Assembly (NCBI GenBank): GCA_016873315.1
Contig: VGXL01000005.1
Span: 1 to 49,513, forward strand
Direction of reading: 5' to 3'
From: Phycisphaerae bacterium
GTDB taxonomy: Bacteria; Planctomycetota; Phycisphaerae; Phycisphaerales; SM1A02
Length of the DNA stretch: 49,513 bases
This document shows, in pieces, positions 24,441-32,937 of the stretch (positions are counted from its first letter, which is position 1; the number at the start of each line of letters is the position of its first letter). A program made the translations under genes and the position numbers. The notes under the pieces are model-generated. The model was not told the origin of the DNA. It saw only the letters and a list, made by a program, of their open reading frames with translations, and made no database searches.

Positions 24441-25643
24441 TCAGGGCGCGAGCGATTGATGACCCACGATGTCCAGGCCGAACCCGTGCAATCCCGGCAG
24501 GGCGCGCGGATGATCGGTGAGCAAGCGCAGTCGCGACAGCCCAAGATCGCGCAGGATCTGACCGCCGATGCCGTACTCGCGCTCGCCCATCGGCTGAGCC
24601 TTGCCGCCGATGCCCGACGGTCGAGTGAGGTCGGGCGCATTCACATCGTCGCCAGCTGCGCGACGGATCGCGTGCAGTCGCGATCGAAGGCTGTCATCGG
24701 TCTCCTCGGGCCGCAGATAGACCAGCGCGCCGCGACCAGCGGCACGGATCGCGCGAAGCGAAGCGCGAATCGTCTCTTGCCCGCTGCGATCACCGGCTGC
24801 CGTGGCACCGAAGATGTCGCCGAGCACATCGCGGCGATGCATGCGCACCAAGACTGGATCAGCGATCGGCGAGACCGTGCCATCCGCGCCTGGAATCCCG
24901 ATGCCGCCAATCGTCAGGGCCAGGTGCGGCTGCGGATCGATCGTGCTGTGCCACGCGAGCACTGTGAACTCCCCCTCGGGCGTCATCACGAGTTCGCCCG
25001 TCACGGGCTCGATGCGTCGCACCAGGCTCTCGCGTCGCAGGCGCCACTCGATCACCTGCTCGACTGAGCACATCTTGAGCCCATGCTGCGCGCAGAGTCG
25101 TTCAAGGTCGGGCACGCGGGCCATCTCGCCATCCTCGCGCACCACTTCGATGATGCAGGCCGCGGGTCGCAGGCCGGCGAGCCGACACAGATCCACGCTG
25201 CCCTCGGTCTGGCCGGTGCGCACGAGCACGCCACCATCGCGCGCACGAAGCGGATTGATGTGACCGGGGCGCACGAAGTCATCCGGCCGCGAAGTCGGAT
25301 CGCACATGAGGTGGATCGTCTTGACGCGGTCGCGCGCGCTGATGCCGGTGCCGACGCCGTGCCGCGGGTGACCATCCACGCTCACCGTAAAGGGTGTCGC
25401 ACGCAGGCTTGTGTTGATCGCCGCCTGCGGGACCAGATCCAGCCGCTCACACGACGCACCGTCGAGCGCCACACACAGGTAGCCGGCGCCCACGCGCGTC
25501 ATGAAGTTCACCTGCTCGACCGTGAGCGACTCGGCTGCGCACACGAAGTCGCCCTCGTTCTCCCGGTTCTCGTCGTCCACCATGACCACGATGCGGCCCG
25601 CGCGGAGTTCGTCGAGGATCTCGGGGATGGGACAGAGCGGCAT
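24441..25643 (-). CDS. ribB: RibBA homologue: 3,4-dihydroxy-2-butanone-4-phosphate synthase with degenerate GTP cyclohydrolase II domain
   Basis: The 400-residue protein has the length of RibBA. Residues 1-205 are a full DHBP synthase: DDENRENEGDF (23-33), GTGISARDR and RPGHINPL (125-132). This half makes the four-carbon unit of riboflavin from ribulose-5-phosphate. Residues about 210-400 align with GTP cyclohydrolase II (LRPEE and YGIGGQILRDLGL are recognisable), but the zinc motif C-x10-C-x-C is replaced around 269-290 (MHRRDVLGDIFGATAAGDRS) and contains no cysteine. GRGIG after the LRxEE motif is also lost. The second half is therefore probably inactive as cyclohydrolase, as in the RibBX variants known elsewhere. 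The ATG at 25643 fits the family N-terminus. It diverges from the M42-type gene. Confidence 0.92.
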   Translation of the reverse strand: MPLCPIPEILDELRAGRIVVMVDDENRENEGDFVCAAESLTVEQVNFMTRVGAGYLCVALDGASCERLDLVPQAAINTSLRATPFTVSVDGHPRHGVGTGISARDRVKTIHLMCDPTSRPDDFVRPGHINPLRARDGGVLVRTGQTEGSVDLCRLAGLRPAACIIEVVREDGEMARVPDLERLCAQHGLKMCSVEQVIEWRLRRESLVRRIEPVTGELVMTPEGEFTVLAWHSTIDPQPHLALTIGGIGIPGADGTVSPIADPVLVRMHRRDVLGDIFGATAAGDRSGQETIRASLRAIRAAGRGALVYLRPEETDDSLRSRLHAIRRAAGDDVNAPDLTRPSGIGGKAQPMGEREYGIGGQILRDLGLSRLRLLTDHPRALPGLHGFGLDIVGHQSLAP

Positions 25644-25683
25644 GGGAGGGAAAGCGTAGCCGCGAGCGTCGTACGATCGCGCC

Positions 25684-26997
25684 ATGCCCACGCCAGCTCG
25701 TCGCACCAGCACCCGATCCACGTCGTCAAAGCGGGTCACGAAGCCCGCGCTCGCAACGCGCGCACCGACGCTCAGCCCTTCGCAACGCGCCACAATGCAG
25801 CGTTGGTTACTGGAACTCACCGACCTGCCCACCGCTGCAGGCCGTGAGCACCGCGTGATGGCGTGGGTGGATCAGTGGCTTGCCGCGCGTGCAGACCGGC
25901 TCGCCGTGGCTCGTGATGATGCGGGCAATTACCTGATCACGCGGCGCGATCTGCCACGCGGCGCGCAGCAGGTGCTCATGACGGCGCATCTGGATCATCC
26001 GGCGTTCGTCATCACGCGCATCGAGCGCGGCCGCGTGCATCTGGAGTTTCGGGGCGGCGTGCTCGACGCGTACTTCGCGGGCGCACGGCTCGACGCGATC
26101 GATGCAGGCGATGCGCACCATGCGTTGCGCATCGATCGCGCCGACCTCAAGGCGACGCCCTTCAAGACTGTGATCGCCGTGCCCACGGGCACCGCTGCTG
26201 CCAAGGCTCGAGCGCTGCGTGACCTTGCCGTGGGCGACATCGCCCGCTGGCGTTGGTCAGGTTCGCGCGGTCCCGAGCGGGCGCATGTGGCGACGCACCC
26301 CTTGCCGGCACTCATGCCGGGTGGGCGCACGAGGCGTGCATCCGTCCTGCGCACCCACGCGTGCGATGACCTGGCCGCCGCAGCCATCGCACTCGCGGTG
26401 CTCGACGCAACGCTCGCGCGCAAGGACATGGCGCATCTGGGCCTTGTGCTGACCGTGGCCGAGGAAGTGGGCTTCATCGGCGCGATCCATGCCGCACGCC
26501 ATGGCTTCATTCCAAAGCGCGCGCTGCTCCTGAACCTCGAGAATTCTCGCAGCTATCCGCACGATTCGCCGATCGGTGCTGGCGCGATTCTGCGCATCGG
26601 CGACCGAGCCACCGTCTTCGACGCGGGCATCGTCAATGCGCTGTCCGCCGAGTTCGGGCGACTCACCAAGGCCGATCCGGCGTTCCGTTGCCAACGCAAG
26701 CTCATGCCTGGCGGGTGGTGTGAGACCACCGCCTTCGGTTGCTACGGCTACCGCAGCGTGTGCCTGTGCCTGCCGCTGGGGAACTACCACAACATGGAGC
26801 GACTCGAGCGCGTGGAGACTGGCTCGGGTCCGGCGCGCATGGGTCCGGAGTTCGTCTCGATGGACGACTGCGCGAGTCTGGCCGCCATGCTGCTCGTCGC
26901 TGCGTCCATCCTCGCCCGGCCCATCGCCTGGGATGGCAAGAAGACCATGGAATCTCTGTACGCCCAGAAGAAGCGGGTGCTCGCCCCGCAGCCCTGA
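25684..26997 (+). CDS. M42-type zinc aminopeptidase / endoglucanase-like peptidase
   Basis: The product has 437 residues. Metal ligands of the M42/M28 co-catalytic fold are visible in order: LMTAHLDHPAF (His), HACDDLAAAA (Asp), VAEEVGFIGA (Glu-Glu), NLENS, and a late His in LGNYHNMERL. Between the first and second ligand lies a longer insertion, as in the PDZ-like dimerisation insert of M42 enzymes. It probably removes N-terminal residues from peptides in the cytoplasm. The first 35 residues are Ser/Thr/Arg-rich and not conserved in the family. An internal ATG (25795) could be the true start. Confidence 0.82.
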   Translation: MPTPARRTSTRSTSSKRVTKPALATRAPTLSPSQRATMQRWLLELTDLPTAAGREHRVMAWVDQWLAARADRLAVARDDAGNYLITRRDLPRGAQQVLMTAHLDHPAFVITRIERGRVHLEFRGGVLDAYFAGARLDAIDAGDAHHALRIDRADLKATPFKTVIAVPTGTAAAKARALRDLAVGDIARWRWSGSRGPERAHVATHPLPALMPGGRTRRASVLRTHACDDLAAAAIALAVLDATLARKDMAHLGLVLTVAEEVGFIGAIHAARHGFIPKRALLLNLENSRSYPHDSPIGAGAILRIGDRATVFDAGIVNALSAEFGRLTKADPAFRCQRKLMPGGWCETTAFGCYGYRSVCLCLPLGNYHNMERLERVETGSGPARMGPEFVSMDDCASLAAMLLVAASILARPIAWDGKKTMESLYAQKKRVLAPQP

Positions 26998-27068
26998 GCG
27001 CTGTCTGAGAGCCGCCTGCGCGCCAGACACCGTCCGCCAATTGCCATTGGGTCCCGCGGTCTCCGACT

Positions 27069-28367
27069 ATGGTGGAGCCCATGCCCACGCCGTTCCAACC
27101 CGGCGACGCGTTGAGCGACGAAGACCTCGCGCTCGCCATCGAGCTCGATGCGCGTGGACTCGCGGGCATGGCAGCGGCGGCGATGCTGCAGCGTTGGATC
27201 CCATCCATCGGCTCCCCAGGCGATCGACCGATGGCGGCGCTGGCGGCCGCAGAAGTTTGCATCGCCTGCGCGATTCGTGATGGCGGCGAGCCGTTGGAGG
27301 CGGCGCAGCAACTTGCCGCAGCGCACCCCGCGTTCGCGGATGACTTCATGGCCGCGGCGCTCGGATTCGGGATGCCGGAAGGCGACCTGCCGGGCGACCT
27401 CGTTCCTGGCGCGATCGTGCTCGGTCGATGGCGCGTCGACCGCGTCGTCGGAAGCGGCGCGACAGGAACCGTGGCGTTGGCCGTCGATGCGTTGCTGGGC
27501 TCGCCAGCGCAGCCTCGACACGTTGCGCTCAAACGCTTTGAATCCGACGCCACCGGACTGGCTCTGCGCCATGCCCGGCACGAACTGTCCACTTTGCTGT
27601 CACTTCCTGAAGGTTGTGGGCCCAAAGTCATTGGGTTCCACGCCGATCGTGCGGGGAGCGCCGTCCTCGTCACGGCATGGGAACCATCGTCACCGCCGAA
27701 TCACCTTGCCGCACTGCCCGAAGCGCTCTGGACCATGGACCGCATCCACGCGTGCGGCATCGCGCACGGTGATCTCAAGCCCGATCATCTGCGGCTGCGC
27801 GACGACGGCTCCGTCTTCCTGATCGACTGGGGGAGCGCGGGTCCTGCAGACCATGCAGGCAGGACGCTGGATGCCGATCGACTGGCGAGCATCGTGCGCA
27901 CGATCGGCAGTTCCACCGGCACCGCACCGTGGATCGTTGCACCAGCGGCGTGGCTCTGCACGCGCGACCAACTCGGTCTGGCAGCGACCTGGCTCGCTGC
28001 GTGCGCTCCACGGCGCCACGCACGGCGCTTGCTTCGACCGATCGTTCCTGCAGCAGCCGCCATCCTGATCGCTGCTCTGTTCGTCTGGTTGAGCGGTCCA
28101 TGGAACCGCACGCCCGCTGAAGCGGCGATCGATCGTCTTCGAGCTCGCGGCAACTTGATCGAGGTCGTGCAAGGGCCCGACGGCGCACCGGCTGGCGCGT
28201 GGCTCGCGTGGCCACGGTTCGATCCCGCGGTTCCCGCGCGCGAACGACTGGTGTTCTGGATCGACTTCAAGGACGGTCTCGAAGTGATTTCACGCAAATC
28301 TCCGGGAAGCCTGTCACCGGCAACATGGCCCGAGTCATCCTCCCAAAGTCCCGCAGCACCCCAATGA
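27069..28367 (+). CDS. Membrane-anchored Ser/Thr kinase-like protein
   Basis: The 432-residue protein has an Ala-rich helical N-terminus (about 12-105) and a compact kinase-like domain (about 115-320). The glycine loop is VVGSGATGTVALAVD (Gly 128, 130, 133), the ATP Lys is in HVALKRF (155), and the catalytic loop is HGDLKPDH (233-240). The metal-binding motif is DWG (253-255). Deviations from the usual HRDLKxxN/DFG are Arg to Gly, Asn to His and Phe to Trp, and no APE motif is seen, so activity is uncertain. One transmembrane helix (about 323-343) leads to a roughly 90-residue outer part. The stop overlaps the next start as ATGA. Start may be ATG 27069 or 27081. It heads a three-gene operon with an ECF-like sigma factor. 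Confidence 0.8.
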   Translation: MVEPMPTPFQPGDALSDEDLALAIELDARGLAGMAAAAMLQRWIPSIGSPGDRPMAALAAAEVCIACAIRDGGEPLEAAQQLAAAHPAFADDFMAAALGFGMPEGDLPGDLVPGAIVLGRWRVDRVVGSGATGTVALAVDALLGSPAQPRHVALKRFESDATGLALRHARHELSTLLSLPEGCGPKVIGFHADRAGSAVLVTAWEPSSPPNHLAALPEALWTMDRIHACGIAHGDLKPDHLRLRDDGSVFLIDWGSAGPADHAGRTLDADRLASIVRTIGSSTGTAPWIVAPAAWLCTRDQLGLAATWLAACAPRRHARRLLRPIVPAAAAILIAALFVWLSGPWNRTPAEAAIDRLRARGNLIEVVQGPDGAPAGAWLAWPRFDPAVPARERLVFWIDFKDGLEVISRKSPGSLSPATWPESSSQSPAAPQ

Positions 28368-28873
28368 TCCACGAACGACCAGCTCGATCGATTCGCCCCT
28401 TCACGATGGCAGCCCTGCTCGTGGGTGCCGTGCTCACCGCGATCGTGCTCCTTGTGCCACGCGCGACCGTGACGGCCGATGCACCGCAGCTCATCGTCGG
28501 CAGTCAGACATTCCGCGCCGAGCCCAGCACGGTCGAGTTCATGGATTGGCTCGCCACGCGCGAGATGCTGCGCGGCGGCTTGGGCTCCAGCGACGGTTCG
28601 CTTCGCGCCCTCCTCATCGACCGCCGGCTCGGACCATCGATCCAGATCCCGGCAGGTGGACTCCGAGCGCGCCGGTTCCAGGTCAATCAGGACGGCACCA
28701 TCCTTCTCCATGAGGAGCCCGTAGACGACGCGTGCTCCGTGGTGCTCGTTCCCGACGAGCGCGATCCCAACCTGCTCATGGTGCTCTGCGAAGGGCCGTG
28801 CTCCAGTCCGTCGGGTCGATGCGTTCTGCGGTTCGATCCGGAAGCGCTGCGATTCGAATGCGCGTGCCCATGA
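28364..28873 (+). CDS. Small single-span membrane protein between kinase and sigma factor
   Basis: The 169-residue protein starts at ATG 28364, overlapping the kinase stop, and ends overlapping the sigma factor start (ATGA both times). A short basic N-terminus (MIHERPARSIRPF) precedes one hydrophobic helix (about 14-36), so the rest should be outside the cytoplasm. That part is a strand-rich domain ending with a cysteine cluster (LCEGPCSSPSGRC..., then ECACP, five Cys). No family is recognised. Its position suggests a sensor or anti-sigma-like partner, but it lacks a cytoplasmic domain large enough for a classical anti-sigma factor. Confidence 0.75.
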   Translation: MIHERPARSIRPFTMAALLVGAVLTAIVLLVPRATVTADAPQLIVGSQTFRAEPSTVEFMDWLATREMLRGGLGSSDGSLRALLIDRRLGPSIQIPAGGLRARRFQVNQDGTILLHEEPVDDACSVVLVPDERDPNLLMVLCEGPCSSPSGRCVLRFDPEALRFECACP

Positions 28874-29406
28874 GCCAGTCGCAGGAGCACCAAGGTCCGG
28901 CGGGCGATGCGGCGCGCCGCGCGCTGGCCGATCGCCTGATGACTGCGCGCACGCTCATGCTCGCGCGCATTCGCCAACGGCTCGTGCGAGCTGGTCTGAG
29001 TTCGACCCAGGCCGAGGACATCTTCTCGACCACGCTGCGCCGGGCCGATGCCGCCGCAGCGGCCGGGCGATTGGTCGCGGAAATCGATGACCAGCATCTG
29101 CTCGCCCTCGCCACCGCGATCAGCCGCAATGCCGTGCGCGAAGAGATCCGGCGGGAACGACGCAATCGAGAGCGTCAAGATGGCGCCGCCCGTCAGGGAT
29201 CAGCGGGTTCCGAACCACCGCAGCCCACAGCCGACGATGCGCCCGAGGATCCGTTTCTGATCCTGAATGGGATCGATGTCGACGTAGTGCAACTGCGCCT
29301 GCGCGGAGCGAGTTGGAGCGTGATCGCGGAGCAACTCGGCATGACGGCCTCGGCGGCGCACCGTCGCTACTTCCGTGCCATGCAGCGCCTTGCCGCAGGC
29401 GGGTGA
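28870..29406 (+). CDS. ECF-like RNA polymerase sigma factor
   Basis: The 178-residue protein has an N-terminal helical part (about 15-100) resembling sigma region 2. An Asp/Ser/Pro-rich linker follows (about 105-130), then a clear region 4 helix-turn-helix at about 138-175 (DVVQLRLRGASWSVIAEQLG, then TASAAHRRYFRAMQRLA). Region 2 is weakly conserved: the usual aromatic -10 recognition motif is not obvious, so the protein could also be a sigma-like regulator. ATG 28870 is fixed by the ATGA overlap with the preceding gene. It would redirect RNA polymerase to an unknown gene set under control of the upstream membrane proteins. Confidence 0.75.
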   Translation: MSQSQEHQGPAGDAARRALADRLMTARTLMLARIRQRLVRAGLSSTQAEDIFSTTLRRADAAAAAGRLVAEIDDQHLLALATAISRNAVREEIRRERRNRERQDGAARQGSAGSEPPQPTADDAPEDPFLILNGIDVDVVQLRLRGASWSVIAEQLGMTASAAHRRYFRAMQRLAAGG

Positions 29407-29448
29407 CGGCGACAGCCGCCTGCGGCCTTGGCCTACGATCCGCGCCCC

Positions 29449-31311
29449 ATGACTTGCGACCCAGCCGAACCCGTCGCGCGCGCATTGCGCGCGGCGATCG
29501 CCGCCGAGTGCGGCATTGATCCTGCGAACGCGGACCCCCGCGTGCAGCCTGCCGCGAATCCGACCTTCGGCGACCTGCAAGCGAACTTCGCGATGGCGCT
29601 CGCCAAGCAGTGCGGTCGCAATCCGCGCGATCTGGCGCAGGCGGTGATCGCGCGCTTGGGCGATGGACTCTCCGACCGCTGCGAACCGCTGCAGGTCGCA
29701 GGACCGGGCTTCATCAACATCACGCTGCGGCCCGCTGCGCTCGGCGGCGCACTTCAGGCGTTCGATGCGCCAAACCTTGGCATCGAGCCCCCTGCCGACA
29801 CGCACACCTGCGCGGTTGACCTGTGCGGTGTGAATGTGGCCAAGCAGATGCACGTCGGCCACCTGCGCGCCACGATCATCGGCGACACGATCGCACGCAC
29901 CTATGAACGCCTGGGCTGGCGCGTCTTCCGGCAGAATCACTTGGGCGACTGGGGCTTGCCGATCGCGATGACGCTCGCCAGCCTTCGTCGGCGCGGGACG
30001 GATCTGGCCACACTCACACTGGACGACCTCAACGCCGCATATCGCTCAGCGCAGGCCGAAGGCCGCGACGACGAGGCCGGCCTTGCGGCCGTGCACGCGT
30101 GTGGCTGCGGTCCACATCGGCTCGCCGAACTCGAGACTCAACACGACGGCGCCTCGGCAGCGATCGCCGATGCGAAGTCGACGCTCGTGCGGTTGCAGGG
30201 CGGCGATGCGTCGCTCGTGCGCGACTGGGAGCGCATCATCGATGTCACCATGCGCGAGGTCTACGCCGCGGCGGCACTCCTCAATGTGCGACTTGACCAG
30301 GCGAGCGAAAAGGGCGAGAGCAGTTTCCGCGATGAGCTCGCACCGGTCGCTGAATCGTTCGAACGCGCGGGCCTGGCGAGCATCGATCAAGGCGCGCTGG
30401 TCGTGCGCTATCCAGACCGCGAGCGGCCGATGCTCATCCGCAAGTCCGACGGCGCGTTCCTGTACGCGACTACGGATTTGGCAGCACTGCGCTTCCGCAT
30501 TCAGGGTCTGGGTGCCGAACGCGTCATCTATTGCGTCGATGCGCGCCAGCGCGATCACTTCAAAGATGTCTTCGATGCCGTGCGCATGATCGGCTGGACC
30601 AAGCTCACGCGCCGCCGCGACGGACGCGACACAGCGGTCGAGTGCCAACTCGTCCATGTCCCCTTCGGCACGGTGCTCGGTGCGGACAAGAAACCGCTGA
30701 AGACGCGCAGCGGCGAGAACTTCACGCTCAAGGCGCTGCTCGACGAGGCGATCGACCGCGGTGTGCGCGAAGTGACCGCCCGCGCGGCCGATCCGGCCAG
30801 CCCCACGCACGGCATGAGTGCTGACGAGCTTCGCGCCATTGGCCAAGCGGTCGGCATCGCTGCCGTGAAGTACGCAGACCTTGGCGGCGAAGTCTCGCGC
30901 GATTATGTGTTCGACCTCGACCGCATGGTCGCGTTCGAGGGCGACACTGGTCCGTACTTGCAGTACGCGCACGCACGCATCGCGAGCATGCTCGCGAAGG
31001 CCGGCGATGCTGCTGCGTGGACCGACGCGCCGATCGATCCCGCAGCGCCCGAAGAAAAGGCGCTGGGCTTTGCGATCCTGCGCTACCCCGCCGCGGTGCG
31101 CAGCGCTGCGGATCACTGCGCGCCAAGCACGATCTGCGCCTACCTCTACGCACTGTCAAACGCGTTCAACGCGTTTTACCAAGCGTGTCCGGTGCTCAAG
31201 TGCGACGACGCGCGGATCCGCGCGAGCCGACTGCGCCTGGCGCATCTCACGCGTCGCACGCTCGCCGACGGCCTGTCGCTTCTGGGAATCGAAGCCCCTT
31301 CGCGCATGTAG
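29449..31311 (+). CDS. argS: Arginyl-tRNA synthetase
   Basis: The 620-residue class I synthetase charges tRNA-Arg. The N-terminal Add-1 domain (1-115) is followed by the signature AKQMHVGHLRATIIGD with HVGH at 135-138. The KMSKS-equivalent loop is modified to DKKPLKTRSGENFTL, as is usual in bacterial ArgS. A C-terminal DALR-type anticodon-binding domain (YDLGGEVSRDYVFD region onward, QYAHARI) completes the protein. ATG 29449 fits the family; the frame is open slightly upstream. It is convergent with upp, with 11 bases between the stops. Confidence 0.97.
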   Translation: MTCDPAEPVARALRAAIAAECGIDPANADPRVQPAANPTFGDLQANFAMALAKQCGRNPRDLAQAVIARLGDGLSDRCEPLQVAGPGFINITLRPAALGGALQAFDAPNLGIEPPADTHTCAVDLCGVNVAKQMHVGHLRATIIGDTIARTYERLGWRVFRQNHLGDWGLPIAMTLASLRRRGTDLATLTLDDLNAAYRSAQAEGRDDEAGLAAVHACGCGPHRLAELETQHDGASAAIADAKSTLVRLQGGDASLVRDWERIIDVTMREVYAAAALLNVRLDQASEKGESSFRDELAPVAESFERAGLASIDQGALVVRYPDRERPMLIRKSDGAFLYATTDLAALRFRIQGLGAERVIYCVDARQRDHFKDVFDAVRMIGWTKLTRRRDGRDTAVECQLVHVPFGTVLGADKKPLKTRSGENFTLKALLDEAIDRGVREVTARAADPASPTHGMSADELRAIGQAVGIAAVKYADLGGEVSRDYVFDLDRMVAFEGDTGPYLQYAHARIASMLAKAGDAAAWTDAPIDPAAPEEKALGFAILRYPAAVRSAADHCAPSTICAYLYALSNAFNAFYQACPVLKCDDARIRASRLRLAHLTRRTLADGLSLLGIEAPSRM

Positions 31312-31322
31312 TCGCCGCGCGC

Positions 31323-31964
31323 TCAGGTGCCGAAGCACCGATCGCCGGCATCGCCCAAGCCTGGGCAGATGAAGAAGCGCTCGTTCAAGCACCGATCGAG
31401 CGCCGCCGCGTACACGCGCACATCAGGGTGCGCGGCCTGCAACGCGGCCAGCCCCTCGGGCACGACCACCAGGCAGACGACGCAGATGTCGCGCGCACCA
31501 GCGCGCTTGACCTCGTCGACGGCGCGTGCCGCGCTTCCGCCAGTGGCGAGCATCGGATCGACGACGAGCACTGGCCCATCTTGCACATCGGGTGGAAGCC
31601 GCAGGTAGTAGCCCTCAGGCTGAGCGGTGCACTCATTGCGGCGGATGCCGATGTGCCCCACGCGCGCTTCAGTGAAGAGCGCAAGGATGCCGTCGGTCAT
31701 GCCCAGACCCGCGCGCAGCACCGGCACGAGCGTGGGCGCGCATCGAAGTCGCTGCGCGTGCATGCGCTCCATCGGTGTGTGGATCTCGACCGGCTCCGTC
31801 TCGAAGCGCCGGCTCACTTCATAGGTCATCAAGCCGGCGATCTCGCCAAGCAACCTGCGGAAGTCACTGCTCGGCGTCGTGCGCTCGCGCAGCACGCTGA
31901 GCTTGTGTTGGATCAGCGGATGATCGACCAACCACAGGTTTGGATGCTGCGGGTGAGCCTGCAT
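31323..31964 (-). CDS. upp: Uracil phosphoribosyltransferase
   Basis: The 213-residue protein matches the family length. It shows HPLIQHKLSVLRE near the N-terminus, VPVLRAGLGM, and the PRPP-binding loop VLVVDPMLATGGSA. The uracil-binding C-terminus has FFICPGLGDAGDRCFGT. It salvages uracil to UMP with phosphoribosyl pyrophosphate. It lies 52 bases downstream of the cob(I)alamin adenosyltransferase gene on the same strand and could be cotranscribed with it. No strong Shine-Dalgarno is visible. Confidence 0.97.
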   Translation of the reverse strand: MQAHPQHPNLWLVDHPLIQHKLSVLRERTTPSSDFRRLLGEIAGLMTYEVSRRFETEPVEIHTPMERMHAQRLRCAPTLVPVLRAGLGMTDGILALFTEARVGHIGIRRNECTAQPEGYYLRLPPDVQDGPVLVVDPMLATGGSAARAVDEVKRAGARDICVVCLVVVPEGLAALQAAHPDVRVYAAALDRCLNERFFICPGLGDAGDRCFGT

Positions 31965-32016
31965 GCACAGTGTTGTACCCGCGCGATGGACGCACGGTCC
32001 GGCCCAGCGGCCATCG

Positions 32017-32583
32017 TCACGCGCCAGGAATCCACGGCGTGTCGGGCACGCCGCGCTCCTTGTTCGCTCGCCGGGCCATCGCGAAGAAGAGATCGCTCAA
32101 GCGATTCAGATAGATCAGGATCGCTTCGCCCACCGGCTCCGCGCGATGGAGACTTACGACCAGGCGTTCCGCACGACGGCACACGGTGCGGGCCAGGTGC
32201 ACGCGCGCGGCAAGGTCACTGCCCCCAGGCATCACGAAGGCGCGGATCGGGTCGTTGCCGGCCTCGACCTCGTCGATCCAGCCCTCCGCCTCGCGAACAT
32301 GGGCGTCGTTGATCCGGACGATCTTGGACTGCTGCCGAGCCCCCTCTGGGGTCGCTAGGTCAGCGCCGATGTCGAAGAGACGGGACTGGATTTGGCCAAA
32401 CATGACCAGGAGCCGGGCGTCGAAGCTCCTGGCCGGCTCACAGGCGCTTGCGCACAGGCCGACCACGGCGTTCAGCTCATCGACCGTGCCGTACGCCTCG
32501 ATCCGGGGGTGGTCCTTGCCGACCCGCGCCCCACTGAAAAGGCCCGTCGTGCCGTCGTCTCCGGTCTTGGTGTAGAGCTTCAT
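32017..32583 (-). CDS. Cob(I)alamin adenosyltransferase (PduO/MMAB type)
   Basis: The 188-residue protein has the PduO-type signatures: KLYTKTGDDGTTGLFSG at the N-terminus (ATP site), VDELNAVVGL, FVMPGGSDLAARVHLARTVCR and ERLV, and LNRLSDLFFAMAR. It transfers the adenosyl group of ATP to reduced cobalamin, forming adenosylcobalamin. GAGGA 6-7 bases upstream of ATG 32583 supports the start. It is transcribed away from the prepilin cluster. No B12-dependent enzyme lies in the window. Confidence 0.96.
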   Translation of the reverse strand: MKLYTKTGDDGTTGLFSGARVGKDHPRIEAYGTVDELNAVVGLCASACEPARSFDARLLVMFGQIQSRLFDIGADLATPEGARQQSKIVRINDAHVREAEGWIDEVEAGNDPIRAFVMPGGSDLAARVHLARTVCRRAERLVVSLHRAEPVGEAILIYLNRLSDLFFAMARRANKERGVPDTPWIPGA

Positions 32584-32937
32584 GCGGTCGTCCTCGATGA
32601 TCGGGTCGCCGAGCAGCCGACACCCAAGAGCAGGTTATCGATGCCCGCGCATGCCCAGTCATCGGTCCGTTCAGTTCCACAGACAGAAACACGGATTTTG
32701 GCGAAATCGCCCGCAACTTGCCGTATAGTCCCAATGCGGCTCCGCCATGGTCCTTGCCAAGGGTCCATGTCGGGTGGGTTCGCAGGTCAGCCGTCCACTT
32801 CTCACGACCTGCAGCACCGAAGGATCGCCCCACGATCCAAACCATGCGTGCACCGAGCATCATGCCCGGTCCACGCTTGCGGTGTCCCGACAGTCGGCAA
32901 TACCGGCCTCGTCGGCTGGTCCAGCAAGGAGCCTCCC
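32584..32937. other. 354-base intergenic region upstream of the prepilin cluster
   Basis: This divergent spacer must hold the promoters of the adenosyltransferase (minus) and of the first prepilin gene (plus). A TATAGT at 32724-32729 is a good -10 hexamer, but the best upstream match (TTGGCG at 32698) is 20 bases away, so a standard promoter is only suggested. If it is used, the prepilin message would have a leader of about 200 bases. I see no ORF with a credible ribosome binding site. Confidence 0.4.
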
